From NCBI RefSeq assembly GCF_030315745.1, contig NZ_JASXSH010000009.1, forward strand, positions 124,001-188,000: 64,000 nucleotides of DNA, written 5' to 3'. This document shows, one piece after another, positions 43,557 through 52,764 of the stretch. The DNA comes from Gordonia heveisoli (GTDB taxonomy: Bacteria; Actinomycetota; Actinomycetes; Mycobacteriales; Mycobacteriaceae). A program made the translations under genes and the position numbers. The notes beneath the pieces were generated by a model, which saw nothing but the letters and a program-made list of their open reading frames with translations, searched no databases and had not been told where the DNA came from. Each line of letters starts with the position of its first letter. Positions within the stretch are counted from its first letter, which is position 1.

Positions 43557-44666
43557 TCAGCCCATCAGGACGGCGTAGCCCGGTTTGATGACGTCGTCGA
43601 TGAACGCCAGCCGCTCGTCGAAGTGGATGAAAGCCGATTTCATCGCGTTCACGGTGAACCGTTCGAAATCAGCCCAGCCGTAGCCGAACTGGTCGGCCAG
43701 GGTGAGGAACTCCTTACTCATCGTCGTATTCGACATGAGCCGGTTGTCGGTGTTCACCGTCACCCGGAACCGCAGTCGTGCAAGCACATTGAACGGATGC
43801 TCGGCGATCGAGGCGACCGCCCCGGTCTGCACATTCGAACTCGGACACAGTTCGAGCGGGATTCGCTTGTCGCGCACGATATTCGCAATCTCACCCAGTT
43901 CGGCACCCGCGAAGGACGACGCGGCCAGGTCGACGCCCTCAGGCAGGTCGATGTCGTCGATGACGCGGACGCCGTGCCCGAGACGGTCGGTGCCGCAGAA
44001 GCCGATCGCCTCATGAATCGACGGCAAGCCGAAAGCCTCCCCCGCATGGATGGTGAACGGGGCACAGTTGGCCCGCATGTACTCGAAGGCATCGAGATGA
44101 CGGGTCGGCGGATGCCCGGCCTCCGCACCGGCGATATCGAACCCGACCACCCCGTCATCGCGATAGCGCACGGCGAGTTCGGCGATCTCGCGTGATCGGG
44201 CCGCATGCCGCATGGCGGTCACCAGGCACCGGACGGTGATGGACTTGCCCGACTCCGCCGCGACCCGCTCACCCTCGGCGAAGCCGCGCAAAACCGCCTC
44301 GACGACCTCGTCGAGACTCAACCCGCGTTCGAGATGTTGCTCAGGGGCGTAACGCACCTCGGCATAAACGACGCCGTCGGCGGCCAGATCCTCCACGCAT
44401 TCACGGGCGACCCGTTCCAGCGCCCCGGTGGTCTGCATCACCGCGACGGTGTGCGCGAAGGTTTCCAGATACCGCTCCAGCGAGCCACTATCGGCCGCAT
44501 CACGGAACCAGTCCGCCAGCGACTGGGCATCGTCGGCGGGCAGTTCCTCATACCCGACCTCGCGCGCCAGTTCCAACACGGTGGCCGGACGCAGGCCACC
44601 GTCGAGATGGTCGTGCAGCAACACCTTGGGCGCCAGCGCAATGGTCGCCAGATCGACGGTTCTCAT
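43557..44666 (-). CDS. add: adenosine deaminase
   Basis: A 369-residue zinc hydrolase converting adenosine to inosine. [10 protein letters not shown] has the N-terminal His pair, HAGEAFG the zinc His and catalytic Glu, and [11 protein letters not shown] the C-terminal Asp. ATG at 44666 overlaps the deoA stop as ATGA. Third gene of a cdd-deoA-add chain for nucleoside salvage. Confidence 0.93.
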   Translation of the reverse strand: MRTVDLATIALAPKVLLHDHLDGGLRPATVLELAREVGYEELPADDAQSLADWFRDAADSGSLERYLETFAHTVAVMQTTGALERVARECVEDLAADGVVYAEVRYAPEQHLERGLSLDEVVEAVLRGFAEGERVAAESGKSITVRCLVTAMRHAARSREIAELAVRYRDDGVVGFDIAGAEAGHPPTRHLDAFEYMRANCAPFTIHAGEAFGLPSIHEAIGFCGTDRLGHGVRVIDDIDLPEGVDLAASSFAGAELGEIANIVRDKRIPLELCPSSNVQTGAVASIAEHPFNVLARLRFRVTVNTDNRLMSNTTMSKEFLTLADQFGYGWADFERFTVNAMKSAFIHFDERLAFIDDVIKPGYAVLMG

Positions 44667-46015
44667 GCCCCGAACCTAACCCGATCGATCACCGCCGGCC
44701 GGGTGAACGACGCCGCCGGACCGGGTTGCGCATCGATGGTCACCGCATCGACCAGCGCCGCGCGTGCACCGCCGAAACACTCTGGCGTCTGCGTATGCAG
44801 CGTGAACAGCGGATCGCCGGCCCGTACGGCCTCCCCGCGCACAGCGTGGATCGTGACCCCCGCCTCCGACTGCACCGCCTCACCGGGCCGGGCACGCCCG
44901 GCACCCAGTCGCCACGCCGCATCGCCGACCGCGCGCGCGTTCATCGTCGTCACAACGCCGTCGGCGGCGGCGGTGACGATCTCTTCATGCGTGGCGCGTG
45001 GCAACGGCGCGTCGGGATCCCCACCCTGCGCGGCGATCATCGCGCGCCAGCTGTCCATGGCGCGGCCGTTGGCCAGGTGGGCCGCCGGATCGGCGTCGGG
45101 CAGTCCGGCCAGGTCGAGCATCTCGCGGGCCAACGCCAGGGTCAGCTCGACGACGTCGGGCGGTCCGCCGCCGGCCAGCACATCCACCGACTCGGCAACC
45201 TCCACCGCGTTGCCCACGGCGCGCCCCAGCGGCGCACTCATATCGGTGAGCAATGCGGTGGTCGCAATCCCCGCGTCGGCGCCGAGTTCGACCATCGTCT
45301 CGGCCAGTAGCCGCGCGTCGGCGAGGTCGGGCAGAAACGCGCCGGCACCCACCTTGACGTCGAGCACCAGCGCACCGGTTCCCTCGGCGATCTTCTTGCT
45401 CATGATCGAGCTGGCCAGCAGCGGGATCGATTCGACGGTTCCGGTGACGTCGCGCAGCGCGTACAGCTTGCGATCGGCCGGCGCGAGATCGGCCCCGGCT
45501 GCGCACACCACCGCGCCGACGTCGACCAGCTGTGTGATCATCGCGTCCAGGTCGACGTCGGCACGCCAGCCGGGGATCGACTCCAACTTGTCCAGAGTGC
45601 CCCCGGTGTGGCCCAGCCCACGACCGGACAGCTGGGGCACAGCCACCCCGAAGGACGCGACGAGCGGGGTCAGGGGCAACGTGATCTTGTCTCCGACACC
45701 GCCGGTCGAGTGCTTGTCGACGGTGCGCAGCGGCACCGAACCCCGACGCAGGCCGGAAAGGTCTACGCGCCTGCCGCTGTCGATCATCGCCCGCGTCCAG
45801 GACGCGATCTCCCGACGATCCATACCGCGCAGGTAGATCGCCATCAACAGCGCCGACATCTGTTCGGGGGCAACCTCACCCCGGGTGTAGCCATCGATCA
45901 CCCAGGCGATCTGCGCATCGGTCAGCGGGGCACCGCCCCGCTTGGTGGCGATCACCGACACGGCGTGGATCACCTCCTCGGTGACACCTTCCACCACACG
46001 GCCTTTCCCACTCAT
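44663..46015 (-). CDS. deoA: thymidine phosphorylase
   Basis: A 450-residue pyrimidine-nucleoside phosphorylase. [15 protein letters not shown] is the phosphate-binding block; [20 protein letters not shown] is the second signature. The ATG at 46015 overlaps the cdd stop as ATGA, and its stop overlaps the add start, so three enzymes are translated as a coupled unit. Confidence 0.93.
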   Translation of the reverse strand: MSGKGRVVEGVTEEVIHAVSVIATKRGGAPLTDAQIAWVIDGYTRGEVAPEQMSALLMAIYLRGMDRREIASWTRAMIDSGRRVDLSGLRRGSVPLRTVDKHSTGGVGDKITLPLTPLVASFGVAVPQLSGRGLGHTGGTLDKLESIPGWRADVDLDAMITQLVDVGAVVCAAGADLAPADRKLYALRDVTGTVESIPLLASSIMSKKIAEGTGALVLDVKVGAGAFLPDLADARLLAETMVELGADAGIATTALLTDMSAPLGRAVGNAVEVAESVDVLAGGGPPDVVELTLALAREMLDLAGLPDADPAAHLANGRAMDSWRAMIAAQGGDPDAPLPRATHEEIVTAAADGVVTTMNARAVGDAAWRLGAGRARPGEAVQSEAGVTIHAVRGEAVRAGDPLFTLHTQTPECFGGARAALVDAVTIDAQPGPAASFTRPAVIDRVRFGA

Positions 46016-46413
46016 CGGACCGCGTCCAGATCGTCGGGGCCGAACGCATCGGGCAGGAGCGTCGACAGCGTGCGCACACCGTCGGCGTGATCGATCAGCA
46101 GATCGGGTCCACCATGCTCGAGCAGCACCTGGCGGCATCGCCCACACGGCATCAGGATGGCACCGCGCGCGTCACAGACGCTGACCGCGACCAGGCGTTC
46201 ACGCCCGTGGGCGACCAGGTCGGCGACCAGCGACACCTCGGCGCAGATCCCGAGTCCATATGAGACATTTTCCACATTGCAACCGACTACCAACCGACCG
46301 TCGATCGTGGTTCCCGCCGCCCCCACCGGAAAGTGCGAATACGGCGCATAGGCCCGATCGATCATGGAACTCGCGTTGTGCCGCAACGATTTCCAATCAA
46401 CTTCGACATCCAT
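46012..46413 (-). CDS. cdd: cytidine deaminase
   Basis: A 133-residue zinc enzyme. GCNVENVSYGLGICAEVS carries the first Cys-Ala-Glu, and MPCGRCRQVLLEH the second Cys pair. GGAG lies five bases before the ATG at 46413. First gene of the cdd-deoA-add chain, divergent from sdhC with an IdeR-like box in between. Confidence 0.92.
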   Translation of the reverse strand: MDVEVDWKSLRHNASSMIDRAYAPYSHFPVGAAGTTIDGRLVVGCNVENVSYGLGICAEVSLVADLVAHGRERLVAVSVCDARGAILMPCGRCRQVLLEHGGPDLLIDHADGVRTLSTLLPDAFGPDDLDAVR

Positions 46414-46472
46414 TGAGACTCCGTTCACATTGCGATGACAGAGAAGTGGGACACACAGCGCCGGTCCATTAA

Positions 46473-46491
46473 ATTGGTAAGGCAAACCTAA
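46473..46491. promoter_or_regulatory. IdeR/DtxR-like iron box between cdd and sdhC
   Basis: ATTGGTAAGGCAAACCTAA matches 15 of 19 positions of the remembered IdeR consensus TTAGGTTAGGCTAACCTAA. It is 60 bases upstream of cdd and about 146 bases upstream of sdhC, so it could control either or both transcripts. Confidence 0.55.
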
Positions 46492-46637
46492 CTCTAAATG
46501 CCTTGTCCCTCAAATCGGTTCGGGCAATTTACCACCGCTCACGGCTTGGGTTTAGAGTCTTCTGACATGGGTCCTTGGTCGAGTCGGTGCGTGCCGACTC
46601 GACGCGTCCATCGACGATGTTGGAGGCCACTTTTCCG

Positions 46638-47045
46638 ATGAGCACCCCTACTGAAGTCGCACCTCCCCCAGTGCGCAAACGCTCCCTGTACCGCGGCGAT
46701 CCCGGCATGTGGTCCTGGGTGCTTCACCGAATCACCGGTGTCACGATCTTCTTCTTCCTATTCGTACACGTCTTGGACACCGCGGTCATCCGCATCGATC
46801 CGGACAAGTACACCGAGATCATCGAGACCTATAAGACCCCGATCATCGGCCTTATGGAGATCGGGCTGGTCGCCTGTGTCCTCTACCACGGACTCAACGG
46901 CCTGCGCGTCATCCTGGTCGACTTCTGGGCCAAGGGTCCGAAGTACCAGCGGCAGATGCTGTGGGTGATCCTGGCGCTCTTCGTCGTACTTCTCGGCGCG
47001 GCGACGGTGCGTCTCCTGCAGATCCTGATCACCCACTCGTTCTAG
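46638..47045 (+). CDS. sdhC: succinate dehydrogenase cytochrome b subunit SdhC
   Basis: A 135-residue three-helix membrane subunit. SWVLHRITGVTIFFFLFVHV is helix 1 with the quinone-site Ser/Arg region, and CVLYHGLNGLRVILVD holds the heme-ligand His. ATG at 46638 follows a TTGGAGG site. First gene of sdhCDAB. Confidence 0.92.
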   Translation: MSTPTEVAPPPVRKRSLYRGDPGMWSWVLHRITGVTIFFFLFVHVLDTAVIRIDPDKYTEIIETYKTPIIGLMEIGLVACVLYHGLNGLRVILVDFWAKGPKYQRQMLWVILALFVVLLGAATVRLLQILITHSF

Positions 47046-47058
47046 GAGACGCGCAACG

Positions 47059-47511
47059 ATGACGACCTCCGAAGCACCCCGGCTCGCCAAGTCGCTCGGT
47101 ACCGAGCACGACCGGCCCGCCAGCCTCGACAACCCCCGCTCGCCCCGCAAGCCCAAGGGCGGCAATTTCGAGAAGAACGCATGGCTGTTCATGCGCTTCT
47201 CCGGTCTGGCACTGATCGTGCTGACCATCGGCCACATGTTCATCATGCTGGCCTGGGACGACGGCGTGCACCGCATCGACGCCTCATTCGTCGCCAAGCG
47301 GTGGGATTCCCCGTTCTGGCAGATCTGGGATCTGTCGATGCTGTGGCTGGCTCAGCTGCACGGTGGCAACGGCGTCCGCACCGTGATCGCCGACTACACC
47401 CGCAAGGACTCGACCCGCTTCTGGCTGAACGTGCTGCTCGCACTGTCGATGATCCTGGTCCTGGTCCTGGGCACCTACGCCCTGCTGACCTTCCAAACCG
47501 ACAGCGTCTAG
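47059..47511 (+). CDS. sdhD: succinate dehydrogenase membrane anchor SdhD
   Basis: A 150-residue anchor with three helices, e.g. LFMRFSGLALIVLTIGHMFI and NVLLALSMILVLVLGTYALL. WLAQLHGGNGVRTVIADY has the heme-side His and quinone-site segment. A hydrophilic N-terminus of about 40 residues. Thirteen bases after sdhC; an AGGAG site precedes the ATG. Confidence 0.9.
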   Translation: MTTSEAPRLAKSLGTEHDRPASLDNPRSPRKPKGGNFEKNAWLFMRFSGLALIVLTIGHMFIMLAWDDGVHRIDASFVAKRWDSPFWQIWDLSMLWLAQLHGGNGVRTVIADYTRKDSTRFWLNVLLALSMILVLVLGTYALLTFQTDSV

Positions 47512-47531
47512 CCAAAGGAGTCTGACGAGAC

Positions 47532-49286
47532 ATGCAGGAACACCGCTACGACGTCGTCATCGTCGGCGCCGGCGGCGCTGGTATGCGCGCTGCCATCGAG
47601 GCCGCACCGCGCGCTCGCACCGCCGTCCTCACCAAGCTCTACCCCACCCGCAGCCACACCGGCGCGGCCCAGGGCGGCATGTGCGCCGCGTTGGCGAACG
47701 TGGAGGAAGACAACTGGGAATGGCACACCTTCGACACGGTCAAGGGTGGTGACTACATCGTCGACCAGGACGCCGCCGAGATCATGGCCAAGGAGGCCAT
47801 CGACGCGGTCCTCGACCTGGAGAAGATGGGTCTGCCGTTCAACCGCACCCCCGAGGGCAAGATCGACCAGCGTCGCTTCGGCGGACACACCCGTGATCAC
47901 GGCAAGGCGCCGGTACGTCGCGCGTGTTACGCCGCCGACCGCACCGGCCACATGATCCTGCAGACCCTGTACCAGAACTGCGTCAAGCACGACGTCGAGT
48001 TCTACAACGAGTTCTACGCACTCGACATCACCACCGTCGAGAACGAGGACGGTGAGCTCGTCGCCAACGGTGTCGTCGCCTACGAGCTGGCCACGGGCGA
48101 GATCCACATCTTCCACGCCAAGTCGATCGTCTTCGCGACCGGCGGCTCGGGACGTATGTACAAGACCACCTCGAATGCCCATACGCTCACCGGCGACGGC
48201 ATGGGGATCATCTTCCGCAAGGGACTTCCCTTGGAAGACATGGAGTTCCACCAGTTCCATCCGACCGGTCTGGCCGGGCTGGGCATCCTGATCTCCGAGG
48301 CCGTCCGCGGCGAGGGCGGCATCCTGCGCAACGCCGACGGCGAGCGCTTCATGGAGCGCTACGCACCTACGATCAAGGACCTCGCCCCGCGTGACATCGT
48401 CGCCCGGTCGATGGTGCTCGAGGTACTCGAAGGCCGCGGCGCCGGACCGAACAAGGACTACGTCTACATCGACGTGACCCACCTCGGTGAGGACGTGCTC
48501 AACGAGAAGCTCCCCGACATCACCGAATTCGCCCGCACCTATCTCGGCGTCGACCCGGTCACCGAATACGTGCCGGTCTTCCCGACCTGCCACTACGTCA
48601 TGGGCGGTATCCCGACCAACATCGAAGGTCAGGTGCTGCGCAACAACGACGAGGTCGTGCACGGCCTGTTCGCCGCAGGTGAATGCGCCTGTGTGTCGGT
48701 GCACGGCGCCAACCGCCTGGGCACCAACTCGCTGCTCGACATCAATGTCTTCGGTCGTCGCGCCGGGATCGCCGCCGCGGCTTACGCCAACTCGGCTTCC
48801 TTCGTCGAGCTGCCGGAGACGCCCAGCGCGATGGTCGACGGTTGGCTCGAAACCCTACTCTCCGAGCACGGCCACGAGCGCGTCGCCGACATTCGCAGCG
48901 AATTGCAGGCGTCGATGGACGCCAACGCATCGGTGTTCCGCACCGAGGACACCCTCACGCAGGCGCTCAAGGATGTTCGCGCACTCAAGGAGCGCTACGC
49001 CCATATCCGCGTGCACGACAAGGGCAAGCGTTTCAACTCCGACCTGCTCGAAGCCATCGAACTCGGCTTCCTGCTGGAGATGGCCGAGGTCACCGTCGCC
49101 GGTGCGCTCAACCGCAAGGAATCGCGCGGCGGTCACGCCCGCGAGGACTACCCCAAGCGCGACGACGCCAAGTACATGGTGCACACCATGGCCTACAAAA
49201 AGGGCACCGATCTGATCGCAGACATCGAGTTGGACTACAAGCCGGTGGTTCAGACCCGATACGAGCCGATGGAGCGTAAGTACTGA
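47532..49286 (+). CDS. sdhA: succinate dehydrogenase flavoprotein SdhA
   Basis: A 584-residue FAD subunit oxidising succinate to fumarate. VVIVGAGGAGMRAA binds FAD, and SHTGAAQGGMCAAL holds the His that attaches FAD covalently. Active-site regions include THLGEDVLNEKLP, HYVMGGIPTN and the Arg of NRLGTNSLLDINVFGRRAG. AAAGGAG precedes the ATG. Its stop overlaps the sdhB start (TGATG). Confidence 0.95.
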   Translation: MQEHRYDVVIVGAGGAGMRAAIEAAPRARTAVLTKLYPTRSHTGAAQGGMCAALANVEEDNWEWHTFDTVKGGDYIVDQDAAEIMAKEAIDAVLDLEKMGLPFNRTPEGKIDQRRFGGHTRDHGKAPVRRACYAADRTGHMILQTLYQNCVKHDVEFYNEFYALDITTVENEDGELVANGVVAYELATGEIHIFHAKSIVFATGGSGRMYKTTSNAHTLTGDGMGIIFRKGLPLEDMEFHQFHPTGLAGLGILISEAVRGEGGILRNADGERFMERYAPTIKDLAPRDIVARSMVLEVLEGRGAGPNKDYVYIDVTHLGEDVLNEKLPDITEFARTYLGVDPVTEYVPVFPTCHYVMGGIPTNIEGQVLRNNDEVVHGLFAAGECACVSVHGANRLGTNSLLDINVFGRRAGIAAAAYANSASFVELPETPSAMVDGWLETLLSEHGHERVADIRSELQASMDANASVFRTEDTLTQALKDVRALKERYAHIRVHDKGKRFNSDLLEAIELGFLLEMAEVTVAGALNRKESRGGHAREDYPKRDDAKYMVHTMAYKKGTDLIADIELDYKPVVQTRYEPMERKY

Positions 49287-50074
49287 TGACGGCAATATTG
49301 GAAAACCCGGTTCCCGCCTCCGACGAGCCGCCGCTGCCCCCGGTGCCCGACGAGGCCGTGATGATCACGCTGAAGATCTACCGGTTCAACCCGGAGAACC
49401 CCGATGCCCAGGGCTTCGAGAGCTTCCGCGTTCCGGCACTGCCGACCGACCGTCTGCTGAACCTGCTGCTGTATGTGAAGGGCTACCTCGACGGCACCCT
49501 GACCTTCCGCCGCAGCTGCGCGCACGGCGTGTGCGGTTCGGACGCCATGCGGATCAACGGTGTGAACCGGCTGGCCTGCAAGCTGCTGATGAAGGACCTG
49601 CTGCCCAAGGACCGCAGCAAGGAGGTCACCATCACCATCGAGCCGATCAAGGGTCTGCCGGTGGAGAAGGACCTCGTGGTCAACATGGAGCCCTTCTTCG
49701 ACGCCTACCGGGCGATCAAGCCGTTCCTGATCACCAGTGGCAACGAGCCGACCTACGAGCGCATTCAGAGCCAGAGCGATCGTGCCCGTTTCGACGACAC
49801 CACCAAGTGCATCCTGTGTGCGTGCTGTACCACCAGTTGTCCGGTGTTCTGGAACGAGGGCAGCTACTTCGGTCCGGCCGCGATCGTCAACGCCCACCGG
49901 TTCATCTTCGACAGCCGAGACGAGGGCGCCGTGGAGCGTCTCGACATCCTCAACGACGTCGACGGTGTGTGGCGCTGCCGCACCACCTTCAACTGCACCG
50001 ACGCATGCCCGCGCGGCATCCAGGTCACGCAGGCGATCCAGGAGGTCAAGCGGGCGCTCATGTTCTCCCGCTGA
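49286..50074 (+). CDS. sdhB: succinate dehydrogenase iron-sulfur subunit SdhB
   Basis: A 262-residue electron-transfer subunit. SCAHGVCGSDAMRING with LAC is the [2Fe-2S] site, with Asp at the third ligand position as in E. coli SdhB. CILCACCTTSCPVFW is the [4Fe-4S] site, and the last Cys set (NCTDACPRG) completes the [3Fe-4S] site. Last gene of the operon; a strong hairpin follows 26 bases after the stop. Confidence 0.94.
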   Translation: MTAILENPVPASDEPPLPPVPDEAVMITLKIYRFNPENPDAQGFESFRVPALPTDRLLNLLLYVKGYLDGTLTFRRSCAHGVCGSDAMRINGVNRLACKLLMKDLLPKDRSKEVTITIEPIKGLPVEKDLVVNMEPFFDAYRAIKPFLITSGNEPTYERIQSQSDRARFDDTTKCILCACCTTSCPVFWNEGSYFGPAAIVNAHRFIFDSRDEGAVERLDILNDVDGVWRCRTTFNCTDACPRGIQVTQAIQEVKRALMFSR

Positions 50075-50099
50075 CGCATAGACCATCTCTGCAGCCCAC

Positions 50100-50138
50100 A
50101 ACCGAGGCCCGTCCGGCACCATCGGACGGGCCTCGGTT
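50100..50138 (+). terminator. hairpin terminator after sdhB
   Basis: AACCGAGGCCCGTCCG (50100-50115), loop gcaccat, CGGACGGGCCTCGGTT (50123-50138): a perfect 16-bp GC-rich stem. No U tract follows, as is common in actinobacteria. Its 3' arm merges into the tandem repeat. Confidence 0.75.
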
Positions 50139-50205
50139 GTGTCGCCCCAGTTGTGTCGCCCCAGTTGTGTCGCCCCAGTTGTGTCGCCCCGTTGTGTCGC
50201 CGAAC
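50137..50205 (+). repeat. 14-bp tandem repeat after the sdh terminator
   Basis: The core ttgtgtcgcc starts at 50137, 50151, 50165, 50179 and 50192, that is three exact 14-bp units (ttgtgtcgccccag), one 13-bp unit and a last partial. The first copy shares GGTT with the terminator arm. Non-coding; likely length-variable. Confidence 0.85.
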
Positions 50206-50279
50206 CGCTCACCACCGTCGCGACCGATGAGTGAGAGACCGGCTCGGCGCGCCGACCCGGCGTGGATAGAGTCGACGCC

Positions 50280-51137
50280 ATGACTCGTGTAACCGTGATC
50301 ACCGGCGCCGGCGGAATGGGTGTTCCGACCGCGGCCAACCTGGCCGCCGACGGCCCTGTCGTCCTGTTCGACAACCAGCAGGCCAGGCTCGACGACGCGG
50401 CGTCCGCCCTCGCGGCCGAGTCGATCACCCCGACCCTGGTGCTCGGTGACGTGACCGATCCCGACGACGTCGACGGTCTGTTCACCGCCGCGGCCGCTCT
50501 CGGGCAGATCCGGTCGGTGGTGCACACGGCAGGTGTCAGCCCCAGCATGGGTACCGCGCGGTACATCGCGCGGATCACCGCGCTCGGCACCCTCACCGTG
50601 AACGAAACCCTGCTGCGGTTGGCCGACCAGCAACCCGACTCGATCGCCGAGGGTGCCGCCGTCGTCAACGTGGCGTCGATGGCCGCTCACCTGATCCCCG
50701 CCGAGTTGATCCCCCTCGACCTGTTCCCCACTGCTGTCGGCGATCCGCAGGCCTTCGTCGACGCGCTGCTCACCTCCTTCGAGCACTACCCGGAGCAGGC
50801 ACTGCCGGGGCTGGCGTATGCGGTCACCAAGGCTTTCGTGAAGTGGTATTCGAGCGCGCAGGCCGAACGATTCAGCGCCGCCGGGATCCGCATCGTGTCG
50901 GTCTCTCCTGGCTCCATCGAAACCGAGATGGGCAGGTTGGAGGCCGAATCGGGTGCGGGCGCCATGGTCGAGGGCGCGGCCATCCCCCGCTGGGGCCGGC
51001 CACAGGAGATGGCCGATCTCTTCGCCTTCTGCGTCAGCGACCGGGCGGGCTACCTCACCGGAACCGACATTCTCAACGACGGCGGGGTGGTCGCGTCGAT
51101 GACCGAACGGGCTCGGGCGGCGGCACTGAGCGGCTGA
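50280..51137 (+). CDS. short-chain dehydrogenase/reductase
   Basis: A 285-residue NAD(P)-dependent oxidoreductase. VITGAGGMGVPTAANLA is the nucleotide-binding Gly motif, VVNVASMAAH has the active Ser, and LAYAVTKAFVKWY the Tyr-x-x-x-Lys. SPGSIETEMGR and the C-terminal GYLTGTDILNDGGVV are typical of classical SDRs. ATG at 50280; a GTG 18 bases upstream is possible. It stands alone after the sdh operon; substrate unknown. An unusual 25-residue insertion (HLIPAELIPLDLFPTAVGDP and following) separates the Ser from the Tyr. Confidence 0.82.
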   Translation: MTRVTVITGAGGMGVPTAANLAADGPVVLFDNQQARLDDAASALAAESITPTLVLGDVTDPDDVDGLFTAAAALGQIRSVVHTAGVSPSMGTARYIARITALGTLTVNETLLRLADQQPDSIAEGAAVVNVASMAAHLIPAELIPLDLFPTAVGDPQAFVDALLTSFEHYPEQALPGLAYAVTKAFVKWYSSAQAERFSAAGIRIVSVSPGSIETEMGRLEAESGAGAMVEGAAIPRWGRPQEMADLFAFCVSDRAGYLTGTDILNDGGVVASMTERARAAALSG

Positions 51138-51180
51138 TTCGCAGTGGAACCGGATCGGGACCCGTTGCGTCCCATATGAC

Positions 51181-51606
51181 ATGACACGTATGTCCCCGAT
51201 CCACCATCTGCTCCTGTCCACGCTGCTGACCGTGTCGGTGGCGGTCGTCGTCGCGATCCTCGCCGGTGTCGACATACCCCGTGCGGGCGCCGCCCCGCCT
51301 GGCGGGCCCGGCGATCGCATCACTGTGGTACTGACGTCGGACCGCGAGTTCAACAGCGCCGCAACCTGGTTCGACGCCGACAACCGGATGCGATCACAGG
51401 TCGACGTACCACTTCCGTGGCATGACCCACAGACGAAACGGTGGTCGGGCAGGCTGGTCTACACCGGTCGAGTTCGGGATCTGCGCACCGACGTTCTGTT
51501 CCAGTCGTCGGGATCCTTTGCGGGGTGCGCCATCTGGATCAACGACCGCAAAGTCGCCGAAGAGACCTCGACCGGACGTTATGCGACCGTCTACTGCGCG
51601 GACTGA
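51181..51606 (+). CDS. exported MmpS-like protein
   Basis: A 141-residue protein with an N-terminal hydrophobic signal or anchor (LLLSTLLTVSVAVVVAILAG) ending near GAAPP. The rest resembles the MmpS fold: VPLPWHDPQTKRWSG, and a pair of cysteines in FAGCAIWINDRKVAEE and ATVYC. MmpS proteins normally accompany MmpL lipid transporters; none is nearby. The 3' end overlaps the convergent membrane-protein gene by 16 bases. Confidence 0.5.
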   Translation: MTRMSPIHHLLLSTLLTVSVAVVVAILAGVDIPRAGAAPPGGPGDRITVVLTSDREFNSAATWFDADNRMRSQVDVPLPWHDPQTKRWSGRLVYTGRVRDLRTDVLFQSSGSFAGCAIWINDRKVAEETSTGRYATVYCAD

Positions 51607-52667
51607 TCGGGCGCCGGAGCACTATCCAGGGGTGTCTCGGGAATCGGCGCTGCCGCCCAGAGGCCGGCCGATGCCGGAGCCTGCGGTGCAACAGGAGCCT
51701 GCGGTGCAACAGGAGCTGGCGGTGCTACAGGAGCCTGCGGTGCGACGGGAGCCTGCGGCTGGACACCGCTCATCCACTCGGTCGGGGTCCAGGGCGCAGC
51801 GGCGGCCATGCCTGCGGCCGGTTCTCCTGCCCGCCGGTACAGTGTGATCGCATCGCTGAGCCAGATGATCGCGATACCGAGGACGACGGCAAGCAGGATC
51901 CACCGCAAGTCGGCAACGATATAGCCGGTCTGCGACTCGACCTTGTCGAACCCACCAATCTTCTGCGTCACGTCCGGCCAGGAAATGATGGCCAACGGGA
52001 TCACGGCGATCAGCCCGCCGACGACAGCGCCCTTGGTACGCCGTCGGGCAGCGCTGAAGCCGAAGACCAAAGCGGAGACGAAGAGCAACTGGTACATGCC
52101 ATAGAGCCACTCACTGTTGTCACGCTCCCAGTAACCCGGCCGGACAAGCCACAACAAGACCCCCAGGCAGAAAGCTCCCAGAAGGAGCGCGATGAGCGCG
52201 CCGGTCACCCGACGAACATTCGACCGGCCCCAGATCAACAGCATGACGACAAAGCCCAGCCCGAAGACGACGTCGAACACCACGTCGCCGGCGTAGGGGC
52301 CCCACCGGTTTCCGAAGTCGATCCAACCGTTCAACCTCGAAGTGGAGCGCAGCGTTACCCAGATGATCAGCGGCACTCCCATCAGCAGCGCACTCACCAC
52401 GCCCTGCACCACCGGCGGCCAGCGGTCGGAGAACGACGGTCCCTTCGGGGTCTCCGGAACGGCCGCATACGTGGGAAACAGTTGCCCCGACTCGCCGGGG
52501 GCGGGCCACGTCCCGGTAAATCCGGCGGTGTGGCTAGCCGACGGCTGGGCGAATCCCTGCGGGATCTGAGTGAACAGCGGCGTAGCGGGCTGGTGCGGTG
52601 CAGGCTGTTGCGGCTGATTCTGGCCATCGGTCGACGCCGCGGTGGTAGGCGGCTGCATATCGGTCAT
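51591..52667 (-). CDS. multi-pass membrane protein with Pro-rich tails
   Basis: A 358-residue protein: Gln/Pro-rich cytoplasmic N-terminus of about 85 residues, about six helices (e.g. VVFDVVFGLGFVVMLLIWG, GALIALLLGAFCLGVLLWLV, WILLAVVLGIAIIWLSDA), then a C-terminal tail of APVAPQ repeats encoded by 18-bp units. AAGGGGG precedes the ATG at 52667. No family recognised. Confidence 0.65.
   Translation of the reverse strand: MTDMQPPTTAASTDGQNQPQQPAPHQPATPLFTQIPQGFAQPSASHTAGFTGTWPAPGESGQLFPTYAAVPETPKGPSFSDRWPPVVQGVVSALLMGVPLIIWVTLRSTSRLNGWIDFGNRWGPYAGDVVFDVVFGLGFVVMLLIWGRSNVRRVTGALIALLLGAFCLGVLLWLVRPGYWERDNSEWLYGMYQLLFVSALVFGFSAARRRTKGAVVGGLIAVIPLAIISWPDVTQKIGGFDKVESQTGYIVADLRWILLAVVLGIAIIWLSDAITLYRRAGEPAAGMAAAAPWTPTEWMSGVQPQAPVAPQAPVAPPAPVAPQAPVAPQAPASAGLWAAAPIPETPLDSAPAPDQSAQ
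51676..51765 (-). repeat. five 18-bp tandem units encoding APVAPQ
   Basis: Imperfect copies of ggagcctgcggtgcaaca start at 51676, 51694, 51712, 51730 and 51748. On the minus strand each encodes an AP(V/A)APQ-type hexapeptide in the cytoplasmic tail of the membrane protein. Confidence 0.85.
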
Positions 52668-52764
52668 CGAATCCCCCTTGTCCTCGTGCACTGTATCGGC
52701 GTACCGACGCAGACGACAACGAGACGTCACCCGTTCGGGCGGTCCTCGCTGATAGCCTGCGTCG

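Noticed and set aside
44205-45836. A 543-codon plus-strand frame across add and deoA
   Set aside because: Ser/Ala/Pro-rich antisense shadow over two unmistakable enzymes.
50137-50205. The repeat array as a CRISPR
   Set aside because: Units are 13-14 bases and directly adjacent, with no spacers and no cas genes.
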